From Bacteroidetes bacterium UBA1860 (GTDB lineage: Bacteria > Bacteroidota > Rhodothermia > Balneolales > Balneolaceae), in NCBI GenBank assembly GCA_002338335.1, contig DDIC01000015.1, positions 1-18,453 of the forward strand: a stretch of 18,453 nt of DNA. Direction: 5' to 3'. Position 1 is the stretch's first letter. Each line of letters starts with the position of its first letter. The notes below the pieces were generated by a model. That model was given only the letters and a program-made list of their open reading frames with translations, did no database searches and was not told the DNA's origin. The position numbers and the translations under genes are program-made. This document shows, in pieces, positions 1 to 6,804 of the stretch.

Positions 1-287
1 ATGTAGAGTGGTCAACCCTCGAGCATGAAGCAGAGCATTCGTTGATGAAAAAACTCTTTTTCTTCCCTGACGTAATTGAAACCGCCGCACGAGCAAAAGA
101 GCCTCACAAAGTGATCACCTATCTTCAAGAGACCGCCCAGGAATTCACCCACTTCTATCACGAATGCCGCATTATGGGTGAGCCGAAGAACGTAATGGCC
201 TCGCGCGCCAAGCTAGCCGAGGTGACAGCCACTGTGCTCAAAAATGGCTTGTCATTGCTTGGTGTAGAAGCACCCGAGAGTATGTAA
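1..287 (+). CDS. argS: Arginyl-tRNA synthetase, C-terminal part (cut by left edge)
   Basis: This is the last 94 residues of a reading frame that is open from base 3 and enters from outside the window, ending at TAA 285-287. The sequence is the end of the all-helical DALR anticodon-binding domain of class I arginyl-tRNA synthetase. Recognisable pieces are FPDVIETAARAKEPHKV, QEFTHFYHECRI, the SRAKLAEVTATVLKNGLSLL helix and the family-typical closing motif (GVEAPESM). The enzyme charges tRNA-Arg in the cytoplasm. The TTG/ATG codons at 42-47 are internal, because coding similarity (LEHEAEHSLMKK) continues upstream of them. The gene converges on the SAM hydrolase gene with one base between the stop codons, leaving no room for a separate terminator. 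Confidence 0.93.
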   Translation, partial: VEWSTLEHEAEHSLMKKLFFFPDVIETAARAKEPHKVITYLQETAQEFTHFYHECRIMGEPKNVMASRAKLAEVTATVLKNGLSLLGVEAPESM

Positions 288-288
288 T

Positions 289-1080
289 CTAAGCATGTTG
301 GAACACCACGGTAAGTTGGGATCCTTTTGGAACGCCCAGTAACTCTCCAGCGTGGCCTTGATTAATGGCGACCTCTAGCATACCAGAGCTTCCAATATAA
401 GCGACCTCATCCCCTGCCTCGACCGATCCAAAGGTGGAGTGAAGCGCATCGATAATCGTATTACCCACATAGATTTTAAAAGAGCCCCTTGGCCGGTCTA
501 CCATCCAAGCCCCAGGGATGTTGCTAATGAGATTTCCGAACCGATCGATGTGGGCAACCCAGCCTCGAATACCATCAGGGTCCAAAACCGGTTCGACCCA
601 ACGCCATGTCAGCAAGGCATGATCAGGCTTACCCATGGCCTCCGGATTGACTCCATGAGCTAAATGGGCCGCTACAGGGGCAAACACGTCTCGCCCATGG
701 AAGGTTGTCGATACATCCTCTAGCCAGAATGAGGGCTGATCCAAGCGCCATGCCTCCACACCCTCATGCTCTGTCATCAAGGAGAAAAGCCCATTATCAG
801 GACCAACAAACCATTGCTGGTTCCATCGAACAATCACCGCATCACGATCGGTTCCGACACCAGGATCAACCACGACAAGGTGAACGGTATCCACAGGAAA
901 CGTACGAATAGCCTCCCGAACGGTCCAGGAAGCGGCCATGATGTCATTGGCAGGAATCGTATGAGAGATATCTATCAGCTGTAGATCTGAGGGACCCATC
1001 GAAAGCAACACCCCTTTCATCGAAGCCACATAGTGGTCTTCTAATCCAAAATCTGTGGTAAGGGTAATCCTTGCAGGCAA
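289..1080 (-). CDS. SAM hydrolase / SAM-hydroxide adenosyltransferase (DUF62 family)
   Basis: A 263-residue protein of the S-adenosyl-L-methionine hydroxide adenosyltransferase family, related to the fluorinase and chlorinase enzymes. Known members cleave SAM with water to adenosine and L-methionine. Visible motifs are TDFG (9-12), VVVDPGVGT (69-77), GPDNGL (93-98), FHGRD (127-131) and HIDRFGNLISN (177-187). The family's conserved Asp-Arg-His triad is present as D72, R79 and H128. The fluorinase-specific halide loop cannot be judged by eye, so hydrolysis is the default assignment. The only start upstream of TDFG is TTG at 1080, since an in-frame stop lies nine bases further up. The gene follows dnaN by 12 bases on the same strand and is probably cotranscribed with it. 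Family call is firm; physiological role is uncertain. Confidence 0.9.
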   Translation of the reverse strand: MPARITLTTDFGLEDHYVASMKGVLLSMGPSDLQLIDISHTIPANDIMAASWTVREAIRTFPVDTVHLVVVDPGVGTDRDAVIVRWNQQWFVGPDNGLFSLMTEHEGVEAWRLDQPSFWLEDVSTTFHGRDVFAPVAAHLAHGVNPEAMGKPDHALLTWRWVEPVLDPDGIRGWVAHIDRFGNLISNIPGAWMVDRPRGSFKIYVGNTIIDALHSTFGSVEAGDEVAYIGSSGMLEVAINQGHAGELLGVPKGSQLTVVFQHA

Positions 1081-1092
1081 CCTAGGCTAGGC

Positions 1093-2205
1093 TTAATAGG
1101 TATTGAGCATGACCGGCATCACCAGCATAAGTAGAGACTTACCCTCTTCTTCGGTGGCAGGCTTCACAATGCCAGCGCGGTTCGGCGTGGAAAACTCGAA
1201 TCGGACTTGTTCGTGGTTCATATTTGACAAAACATCCCCGAGATAGCGTGCATTAAAACCAATTTCCATGGTTTCGCCATCATAATCGCATGCTAAACTC
1301 TCCTTGGCTTCACTACTCAAGTCTAGATCCTCTGCTCGCAAAACAACTGAATTTTCCCCAAGCTGGAGGCGAATCTGCCGCGTTGTGGTACTTGAAAAGA
1401 CCGAAACCCGTTTTACTGTTGCCAGGAGTGTTTCACGATCGATAAAAAGGGTCTTGTCATTATCCTTTGGAATCACAGATTCGTAATTGGGGTACTGTTC
1501 ATTAATGAGCCTCGAGATCACCACGGTGTCTCCATGCTCAAAGATGACGTGGGAATCAGACACGCTGACCGAGCTTGCATCGGAGTGAATCGATTTTAGC
1601 ACTTGGTTAAGCGCTTTCTCGGGTACGATAAAGGTGAGCGTCTCGGTGGAGGATAGCCCATTATCGTGATATTTTACCAAGCGATGCCCATCGGTTGCAA
1701 CGAAGGTTGTTCCTTCTGAGGTGACGGTAAAAAAGACCCCCATCATCGCAGGTCGCAAATCGTCATTGGATACAGCAAATAGGGTTTTCTGAATGGCCTT
1801 TTTGAGAACATCGCTCTCACAAGTTAGTGTGGTGCCGTCGGTAAGATCCGGCACACCGGGGAAGTCTTCCCCACTTTCCCCGACAAGCTTATAGGTTCCT
1901 TTGTCTGTACTGAACGTGATGGACTGTTGGTCATCTACAGCAAAGGTGACGGGTGTGTCTGGAAGCTGTCGCAGCGTTTCAAGAAGGCGTTTTGCTGGTA
2001 CAGATACCGAGCCAGCTTCTTGACCATCCACCTCCACCGTTTGGATCATGGCAATTTCCAGATCGGTGGCAGTCAGCTTGAGTGTATTTCCTTCCAGGCT
2101 GAACAATATGGTTTCTAAAATGGGGAGGGTTGCCTTTCCAGGGACAGCACCTACCACGGCGCTTAGACCTGAATTGAGTTGGCTACTATTAACTGTGAAT
2201 TTCAT
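1093..2205 (-). CDS. dnaN: DNA polymerase III beta subunit (sliding clamp)
   Basis: A 370-residue protein, the usual length for the bacterial beta clamp, starting at ATG 2205. The N-terminus (MKFTVNSSQLNSGLSAVVG followed by KATLPILETILF) is the first clamp domain. The middle has the typical DLRPAMMGVFF and ATDGHRLVKYH segments, and the end carries the LLMLVMPVML strand that closes the third domain and forms part of the peptide-binding pocket. Two clamps form a ring around DNA and tether DNA polymerase III and repair proteins. The gene is not next to dnaA here, unlike in many genomes. It is followed by the SAM hydrolase gene 12 bases downstream and is divergent from the PorV-like gene. No clear Shine-Dalgarno sequence precedes the ATG. 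Confidence 0.97.
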   Translation of the reverse strand: MKFTVNSSQLNSGLSAVVGAVPGKATLPILETILFSLEGNTLKLTATDLEIAMIQTVEVDGQEAGSVSVPAKRLLETLRQLPDTPVTFAVDDQQSITFSTDKGTYKLVGESGEDFPGVPDLTDGTTLTCESDVLKKAIQKTLFAVSNDDLRPAMMGVFFTVTSEGTTFVATDGHRLVKYHDNGLSSTETLTFIVPEKALNQVLKSIHSDASSVSVSDSHVIFEHGDTVVISRLINEQYPNYESVIPKDNDKTLFIDRETLLATVKRVSVFSSTTTRQIRLQLGENSVVLRAEDLDLSSEAKESLACDYDGETMEIGFNARYLGDVLSNMNHEQVRFEFSTPNRAGIVKPATEEEGKSLLMLVMPVMLNTY

Positions 2206-2398
2206 GCGAATCGGAGGCTCTGAAGCGGTTCTTGTTAGAGGTTGCTAAGCGATTAGTACAGAGAAAAACGGAATTCCTCAACGCTAAAAATATACACAAA
2301 TTCGTTGCTTTATCACCATGGCTTCGTACGTGTTGCTGCCAAGATGTGGATTGAGCCAGTTCAACCCAGTGACCCTAGAAAATGTGTACCTTTATAGC

Positions 2399-3520
2399 AT
2401 GAAAAGCGCCCTGAATTACCGATACTGGCAGTACCTCTTTGGAGTGGGTTTTCTGTGGACGATGTGCGTACACCCGGCATCTGCACAATCCTTCCGAAAT
2501 GCAAAATATGGCGGGGATTTTTTGTCTTTGGGTGCTGGAGCGAGAGGCCTAGCCATGGGGGAGGCTCAAGGGGCTGTCGTGCATGATGGCACATCCCCTT
2601 TCTGGAACGTTGCGGGATTGAGTCAGATAGACACTCCCGAAACCATTTGGATGCGATCAGAGCGATTTGGGGGTATCTTATCTCGAGATTATGTAGCCTT
2701 TGCGTACCCTATAGAAGAGGGAAGAGTTTTTGCGATCTCATGGTTAAGACAAGGGGTGAATGGCGTACAAAACACCCTCAACGCATGGGACCCTGACCGT
2801 CAAAGCCCCATTGCTAATGCCTCTGGTGCGATTACGACCTTTAATGTGAGCGATCAGGCCCTATTTTTGTCTTACGGACAGCCACTTGACCGTTCTTGGT
2901 TTGGGGCAACATGGTCCACGGGGGCTTCGATCAAATGGATCAGCCACACGGTCGGGCCGTTTGCCAATGCATGGGGCACGGGACTGGATGCAGCGATTCA
3001 AGGAACGTCAGAGCAATGGAGCATGGGACTTCATGTGAATGATCTCTTTTCGATGTTAAAATTTTGGCGCTATGATGCCGAGGAGCTTGCTCCTTTAGAG
3101 ACCGTTTATGGCGATGTCTTGCCGAGCTCTACCAAAGAGTCTGTCCGCCCTTCAGCACGACTATCTGTCGCACGATCCCAATCCCTTGGGGAGTTTTCAT
3201 TACAAGTCGTGGGTGATGTGGTCGTTCACGTAGAAAATCGACAAGCCTACAACCTCAACCTTGGGGGAATGAGCTTTGAACCCTATCTTGGCTTTGAACT
3301 CACAGCATGGACATGGGCACATCTTCGCTGGGGATTGAGTGATCTTGTCTTACCTCAGGAAGGATCTGCAACATGGACGCCTGCGGTAGGGTTGGGCATC
3401 GAAACCACTAGAGTCGTGCTAGATTATGCATTCACCGATTTCTCAGGGTATGCATCAGATCTAGGCGTGACCCATCGAATCTCATTAAAAGTAGCGATCC
3501 CAGAACTACGGAAGCGATGA
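2399..3520 (+). CDS. PorV/PorQ-family outer membrane protein
   Basis: A 373-residue exported protein. I chose ATG 2399 because it begins directly with a signal peptide: Lys/Arg near the start, a hydrophobic core of about residues 12-24, and a likely cleavage after A29 (PASA|QS). The frame is open back to 2318, but those 27 codons would put a non-signal stretch in front. The mature N-terminus (GGDFLSLGAGARGLAMGEAQ, then SPFWNVAGLS) is the hallmark of the PorV/PorQ (UPF0164) family of Bacteroidota beta-barrels, and the rest alternates short amphipathic strands rich in Trp, Tyr and Gly. PorV works as a shuttle in type IX secretion and other members have other roles; no type IX components are in this window, so I do not assign that role. 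The stop overlaps the miaA start (ATGA), suggesting translational coupling. Confidence 0.8.
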   Translation: MKSALNYRYWQYLFGVGFLWTMCVHPASAQSFRNAKYGGDFLSLGAGARGLAMGEAQGAVVHDGTSPFWNVAGLSQIDTPETIWMRSERFGGILSRDYVAFAYPIEEGRVFAISWLRQGVNGVQNTLNAWDPDRQSPIANASGAITTFNVSDQALFLSYGQPLDRSWFGATWSTGASIKWISHTVGPFANAWGTGLDAAIQGTSEQWSMGLHVNDLFSMLKFWRYDAEELAPLETVYGDVLPSSTKESVRPSARLSVARSQSLGEFSLQVVGDVVVHVENRQAYNLNLGGMSFEPYLGFELTAWTWAHLRWGLSDLVLPQEGSATWTPAVGLGIETTRVVLDYAFTDFSGYASDLGVTHRISLKVAIPELRKR

Positions 3521-4422
3521 ATACGGGGGCACCCATCCTTACAGTTTTGGGACCAACCGCCTCGGGAAAGAGTGCATTAGCCATCCGGATGGCAAGAAGC
3601 CTAGGGGGCGAAATCCTATCTGCAGACTCGAGGCAGTGTTACAGGGGTATGCTGATTGGCACATCTGCTACCACCCCAGAGGAACAAGAGGGGATTCCTC
3701 ATCATTATGTTCAGACCGTGTCACCACATGCCTCCGAAACCGCGTCAAGTTTTCAACAAAAAGCTGCGTCCATCATCGAGGAGACACAATCTCGCAATAC
3801 TCCTCTCATTATTGTGGGAGGGAGCACCCTCTACCTTCAGGCCCTACTGTTTCCACTGGAAGCTGCCCTCCCCTCAGAAGCACAACACCTTGAAGCACTT
3901 CAAGAAGAGGAAAAGAGCATTGGATTGGCAGGTCTGTATCAAAAGCTTGAGAGTGTGGATCCTGCCTACGCATCTCAAATGGACGGGCTAAATCGGCAAC
4001 GAATTTTGAGGGCGCTTGATGTGTGGATGCAAACAGGGAGGCCCTTCAGCTCTTTTCACACACAACATAAGCAGGGCTTTGATCGCCCTACAAACCCACT
4101 CTTTGCCTCGCAACCCGTGTTTGGTCTTTTTATGGAGAGAGCCATACTCCACGAACGAATTGCTGCGCGTGTTCAGACCATGATAGATAAGGGGCTACAA
4201 AAGGAGGTGGCGTCTCTTTTAAATGACGGGTGCAGCTGGGACTCCAACCCCATGAAAAGCGTCGGTTATCGAGAATGGAAGCCATTTTTTGAGGGAAAAG
4301 CCACTCTACTTGAGACACGAGAAGCGATTGTCATTGCAACGCGTCAATACGCAAAACGGCAAATGACGTGGTTTAGAAGATGGCCCTTTATTCAGTGGAT
4401 TCAAGCAGGCGGCAACCACTAG
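3517..4422 (+). CDS. miaA: tRNA dimethylallyltransferase
   Basis: A 301-residue MiaA, which transfers a dimethylallyl group to N6 of A37 in tRNAs that read UNN codons. The P-loop GPTASGKS is at residues 12-19 and the SADSRQ segment with the catalytic Asp (D37) follows. The VGGSTLYLQAL segment corresponds to the catalytic Thr region, with Ser in place of the usual Thr of GGT. NRQRILRALDVWMQTGRP and SVGYREW are the conserved tRNA-binding pieces. The stretch after SADSRQ reads CYRGMLIGTSATT, where most MiaA proteins have an Asp after the Met and Ala-Lys-Pro after IGT. Its start overlaps the PorV-like stop by four bases. Identity is certain; the deviations look like lineage variation rather than decay. 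Confidence 0.95.
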   Translation: MNTGAPILTVLGPTASGKSALAIRMARSLGGEILSADSRQCYRGMLIGTSATTPEEQEGIPHHYVQTVSPHASETASSFQQKAASIIEETQSRNTPLIIVGGSTLYLQALLFPLEAALPSEAQHLEALQEEEKSIGLAGLYQKLESVDPAYASQMDGLNRQRILRALDVWMQTGRPFSSFHTQHKQGFDRPTNPLFASQPVFGLFMERAILHERIAARVQTMIDKGLQKEVASLLNDGCSWDSNPMKSVGYREWKPFFEGKATLLETREAIVIATRQYAKRQMTWFRRWPFIQWIQAGGNH

Positions 4423-4476
4423 CCCCATTGCTCAAGAAATCATACCTTTCAACCATCACCTAATTCATTACTTGCC

Positions 4477-4743
4477 ATGTTTCAAGCCTCGGTTCATGTA
4501 ACCCTTCGCCCATCGATTTTGGACCCAAAAGGAAAGGCCTCGGAGCAAGCGCTTCACCAGCTGGGGCTCAAGGCTATCCAAGACGTTAGGATTGGGAAGC
4601 TTATTACCATGAATGTGGAAGCCGCCACAGAAGAAGAAGCAAACAAAAAGGTAGAGGAAGCGTGCCAAAAGTTGCTGGCGAATGACGTGATGGAAGATGT
4701 TGAGATAGAAATGAAGCGTGTCGCCCATGACACAAGCCAATAA
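4477..4743 (+). CDS. purS: Phosphoribosylformylglycinamidine synthase subunit PurS
   Basis: An 88-residue protein with the PurS pattern: an N-terminal strand (VHVTLRPSILDPKG), the helix starting at ASEQALHQLG, the strand VRIGKLITMNVE, a Glu/Lys-rich helix and the LLANDVMEDVEIE tail. PurS is the small subunit that holds the glutaminase PurQ and the small-type PurL together in the three-part FGAM synthase of purine synthesis. PurQ is found two genes downstream; PurL is not in the window. The gene starts 54 bases after miaA, so a separate promoter is possible, though I see no convincing one. Its 3' end overlaps the clpS start region by 17 bases. Confidence 0.92.
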   Translation: MFQASVHVTLRPSILDPKGKASEQALHQLGLKAIQDVRIGKLITMNVEAATEEEANKKVEEACQKLLANDVMEDVEIEMKRVAHDTSQ

Positions 4744-5023
4744 ACCCGCATCAACGGAAGAGACGCTTGAACTAGAGGATGTAGAAACGTCTGCATCTGA
4801 ACCCTGGCGTGTGATTCTATATAATGACGAGGACCACACCTTTGAGGAAGTGATCGCACAGCTCATCAAAGCGATTCAGTGCACAAGGGAGAAAGCCTCA
4901 CAACTGACTTTTGAAGTGCACCACCATGGAAGCGCGGTGGTATATGAGGGAGAGTTTGACAAAGCGTTGAGGGTAAAAGCTATATTAGAAGAGATTGACT
5001 TGATCACCGAAATCAAAGGATAA
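4727..5023 (+). CDS. clpS: ATP-dependent Clp protease adaptor ClpS
   Basis: A 98-residue protein from ATG 4727; a GTG three codons earlier (4718) is an alternative start. After an acidic flexible N-terminal tail (residues 1-25, rich in Glu, Asp, Ser and Thr) comes the ClpS fold. WRVILYNDEDHTFEEVI (27-43) carries the Asn-Asp pair that binds the alpha-amino group of N-degron substrates, REKASQLTFEVHHHG (54-68) contains the pocket His, and EGEFDKALRVKAILEE (74-89) follows. The Phe after NDEDHT, where proteobacterial ClpS has Pro-Met, resembles other Bacteroidota ClpS proteins as I recall them. ClpS delivers proteins with destabilising N-terminal residues to ClpA/ClpC. The gene sits between purS and purQ, overlapping the first and two bases from the second. 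No clpA or clpC gene is nearby. Confidence 0.86.
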   Translation: MTQANKPASTEETLELEDVETSASEPWRVILYNDEDHTFEEVIAQLIKAIQCTREKASQLTFEVHHHGSAVVYEGEFDKALRVKAILEEIDLITEIKG

Positions 5024-5025
5024 GT

Positions 5026-5727
5026 ATGAATATTGCCATTCCCATTTTCCCAGGATCCAATTGTGATCACGATACCGAGCATGTGTTTGGCACGGTGCTT
5101 GGCGCGAATGTACACTCCGTTTGGCACAAAGAGACATCCATAGGAACCCCAGACATGGTGATTATTCCGGGTGGATTTTCGTACGGAGACTATCTACGCA
5201 CGGGGGCGATTGCAAGATTTTCTCCCATTATGGAGTCTATTCAGGACTTTGCAAAAAAGGGTGGGCCGGTAATTGGTATCTGCAATGGATTCCAAATCTT
5301 ACTCGAAGCCGGGCTGTTGCCTGGTGTGATGCTGCACAACGAAAACCTCCGTTTCATCTGCAAGTCGGTGCATCTCAAAGTAGAGGCCGGGAATCAATCA
5401 CACTTTACACAAGGACTTGATCCCGAGCAGACCTTCAAAATCCCGATTTCCCATGGCGAAGGAAATTACCGGATCGACGATGATGGGCTAAAAAGTCTAG
5501 AAGACCACCAGCAAATTGTCTTTCGGTATGTGAATGAACTAGGGGAGCTAGATCCTGAGGCCAACGTGAATGGAGCCACAGCCGCCATCGCGGGTATTTG
5601 CAATCGCCAAGGAAATGTACTTGGACTGATGCCTCACCCAGAACGTGCAGCAGAACCACAACTAGGCAATGCAGATGGTCGACAACTACTCGATGCATTT
5701 TTACAGGCTGTTGACGTCACAGTATGA
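5026..5727 (+). CDS. purQ: Phosphoribosylformylglycinamidine synthase subunit PurQ (glutaminase)
   Basis: A 233-residue class I glutamine amidotransferase that supplies ammonia to PurL for FGAM formation. It starts with the PurQ signature IPIFPGSNCDHD. The glutaminase triad is C86 in GICNGFQIL, with H204 and E206 in MPHPERA. GGFSYGDYLRTGAIARFSP (49-67) is also typical of PurQ and excludes other amidotransferases. ATG 5026 is preceded by an AAAGGA Shine-Dalgarno sequence at 5015-5020 that overlaps the end of clpS. The stop overlaps the lptB start (ATGA), so lptB translation is probably coupled to purQ. Confidence 0.96.
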   Translation: MNIAIPIFPGSNCDHDTEHVFGTVLGANVHSVWHKETSIGTPDMVIIPGGFSYGDYLRTGAIARFSPIMESIQDFAKKGGPVIGICNGFQILLEAGLLPGVMLHNENLRFICKSVHLKVEAGNQSHFTQGLDPEQTFKIPISHGEGNYRIDDDGLKSLEDHQQIVFRYVNELGELDPEANVNGATAAIAGICNRQGNVLGLMPHPERAAEPQLGNADGRQLLDAFLQAVDVTV

Positions 5728-6503
5728 CCGCAAACGTCTCTTATCTTCATGTTGAGGGGTTAAAGAAAAGCTATCGCTCGCGCGTTGTAGTAAACGATGT
5801 AAGCCTATCGCTCCAACAGGGAGAGGTTGTTGGGCTACTAGGACCTAATGGGGCGGGAAAAACAACCACGTTCCAAATGATTGTTGGGTTGATTCGTGCC
5901 GAACGTGGGACGATTAAGCTCGATGAGGTGTCAATTGCACACAAACCGATGTTTAAGAGGGCTCGCCTGGGACTTGGGTATTTACCGCAAGAACCCTCTG
6001 TCTTTCGCGATCTCACCGTCCGTGAGAATCTACTGGTCGTGATGCAGTTCCAAGGGGTACCTAAGCAAGAAAGAGACACCAAAGCGGATGCATTAATCCA
6101 AGAATTTGGGCTAGAGCATGTCTCCAACAACAAGGGGTCAGAGTGCTCAGGTGGTGAGCGAAGACGTACAGAAATTGCCCGAGCCCTGGCGACAGACCCA
6201 AAGTTTTTGCTGCTTGATGAGCCCTTTGCCGGGATCGATCCCATTGCGGTTGAGGAGATTCAACACATTATTGCTGATCTAAAAAAACGGAACCTAGGCG
6301 TCTTAATCACCGATCACAATGTCCACGAGACCTTGGCGATTACTGACCGCACCTATCTGATGTACTCCGGGAAAGTCTTTAAAGAAGGGACGCCAGAAGA
6401 GTTAGCGGAAGACGAAGAGGCAAGAAATCTCTATCTTGGAAAACAGTTTCATTTGGAGCGATATCAACAAAAAGAGGCGAGTCATGAAAGAGATCAACGT
6501 TGA
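5724..6503 (+). CDS. lptB: LPS export ABC transporter ATP-binding protein LptB
   Basis: A 259-residue ABC ATPase with the LptB pattern. Walker A is GPNGAGKTT (40-48), the Q-loop is LPQEPSVF (Q89), the signature is CSGGERRRTEIARALA (from 141), Walker B is FLLLDEPFAGIDP (161-173) and the H-loop is ITDHNVHETL (H198). The ERRR run after the signature and the DEPFAGIDPIAV segment separate LptB from other ABC ATPases. Paired with LptF and LptG in the inner membrane it powers lipopolysaccharide transport to the outer membrane, which fits a Gram-negative envelope. The signature begins with Cys where Leu is usual. Its 3' end overlaps the rhodanese gene by 20 bases. LptF, LptG, LptC and LptA are not in the window. 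Confidence 0.93.
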   Translation: MTANVSYLHVEGLKKSYRSRVVVNDVSLSLQQGEVVGLLGPNGAGKTTTFQMIVGLIRAERGTIKLDEVSIAHKPMFKRARLGLGYLPQEPSVFRDLTVRENLLVVMQFQGVPKQERDTKADALIQEFGLEHVSNNKGSECSGGERRRTEIARALATDPKFLLLDEPFAGIDPIAVEEIQHIIADLKKRNLGVLITDHNVHETLAITDRTYLMYSGKVFKEGTPEELAEDEEARNLYLGKQFHLERYQQKEASHERDQR

Positions 6504-6804
6504 CGAACTAAAGAAAAAGCTAGACGCCAAAGAGGATGTGTTTGTGCTGGATGTAAGAGAACAGCACGAATATGAGTTGAGCAATATTGGCGCAGAGCTA
6601 ATCCCACTGGATCAATTATCCGAACGGGTGGACGAAATTGAGCAACACAAGCACAAAGAAGTGATCGTAATGTGTCGTTCAGGAGGCCGAAGTGCTAGAG
6701 CTTGTCAAGTTCTGCAAGGAGAAGGCTTTGAGAATGTCACGAACCTAGCAGGCGGAATCAATGCTTGGGCCCGTGAGATAGACCCAACGCTTCCTGTTTA
6801 CTGA
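6484..6804 (+). CDS. Single-domain rhodanese-like sulfurtransferase
   Basis: A 106-residue single rhodanese domain. I chose ATG 6484 because it starts the domain directly (MKEINVDELKKKL) and has a GAGG Shine-Dalgarno at 6474-6477 inside lptB; 16 upstream in-frame codons lack any homology. FVLDVREQHEYELSNIGAELIPL is the usual first half, and the active-site loop is MCRSGGRS with catalytic C64, followed by NLAGGINAWA. Such proteins carry a persulfide on the Cys and move sulfane sulfur, for example from thiosulfate; the specific acceptor cannot be read from the sequence. It is the last gene of the plus-strand series and its stop lies inside the 3' end of rho, overlapping it by seven bases in opposite orientation. 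Confidence 0.9.
   Translation: MKEINVDELKKKLDAKEDVFVLDVREQHEYELSNIGAELIPLDQLSERVDEIEQHKHKEVIVMCRSGGRSARACQVLQGEGFENVTNLAGGINAWAREIDPTLPVY

Noticed and set aside
2318..2398. An upstream in-frame ATG that would lengthen the PorV-like protein by 27 residues.
   Set aside because: The extension would place a non-hydrophobic stretch before a good signal peptide that starts at ATG 2399.
2206..2398. The 193-base dnaN/PorV divergent gap as a replication origin or DnaA-box cluster.
   Set aside because: I see no TTATNCACA boxes or tandem repeats there; only a near match (TTATCACCA) at about 2310. It probably just holds the two divergent promoters, none of which I can place with confidence.
4423..4476. 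A separate promoter (TACCTTTC at about 4444) for purS.
   Set aside because: The -7-like element mismatches at the last base and no TTG lies at the right distance upstream.
5771..6244. A 157-codon minus-strand frame opposite lptB.
   Set aside because: It is Ser/Arg/Pro-rich, lacks any domain and mirrors the codon pattern of the certain lptB gene.
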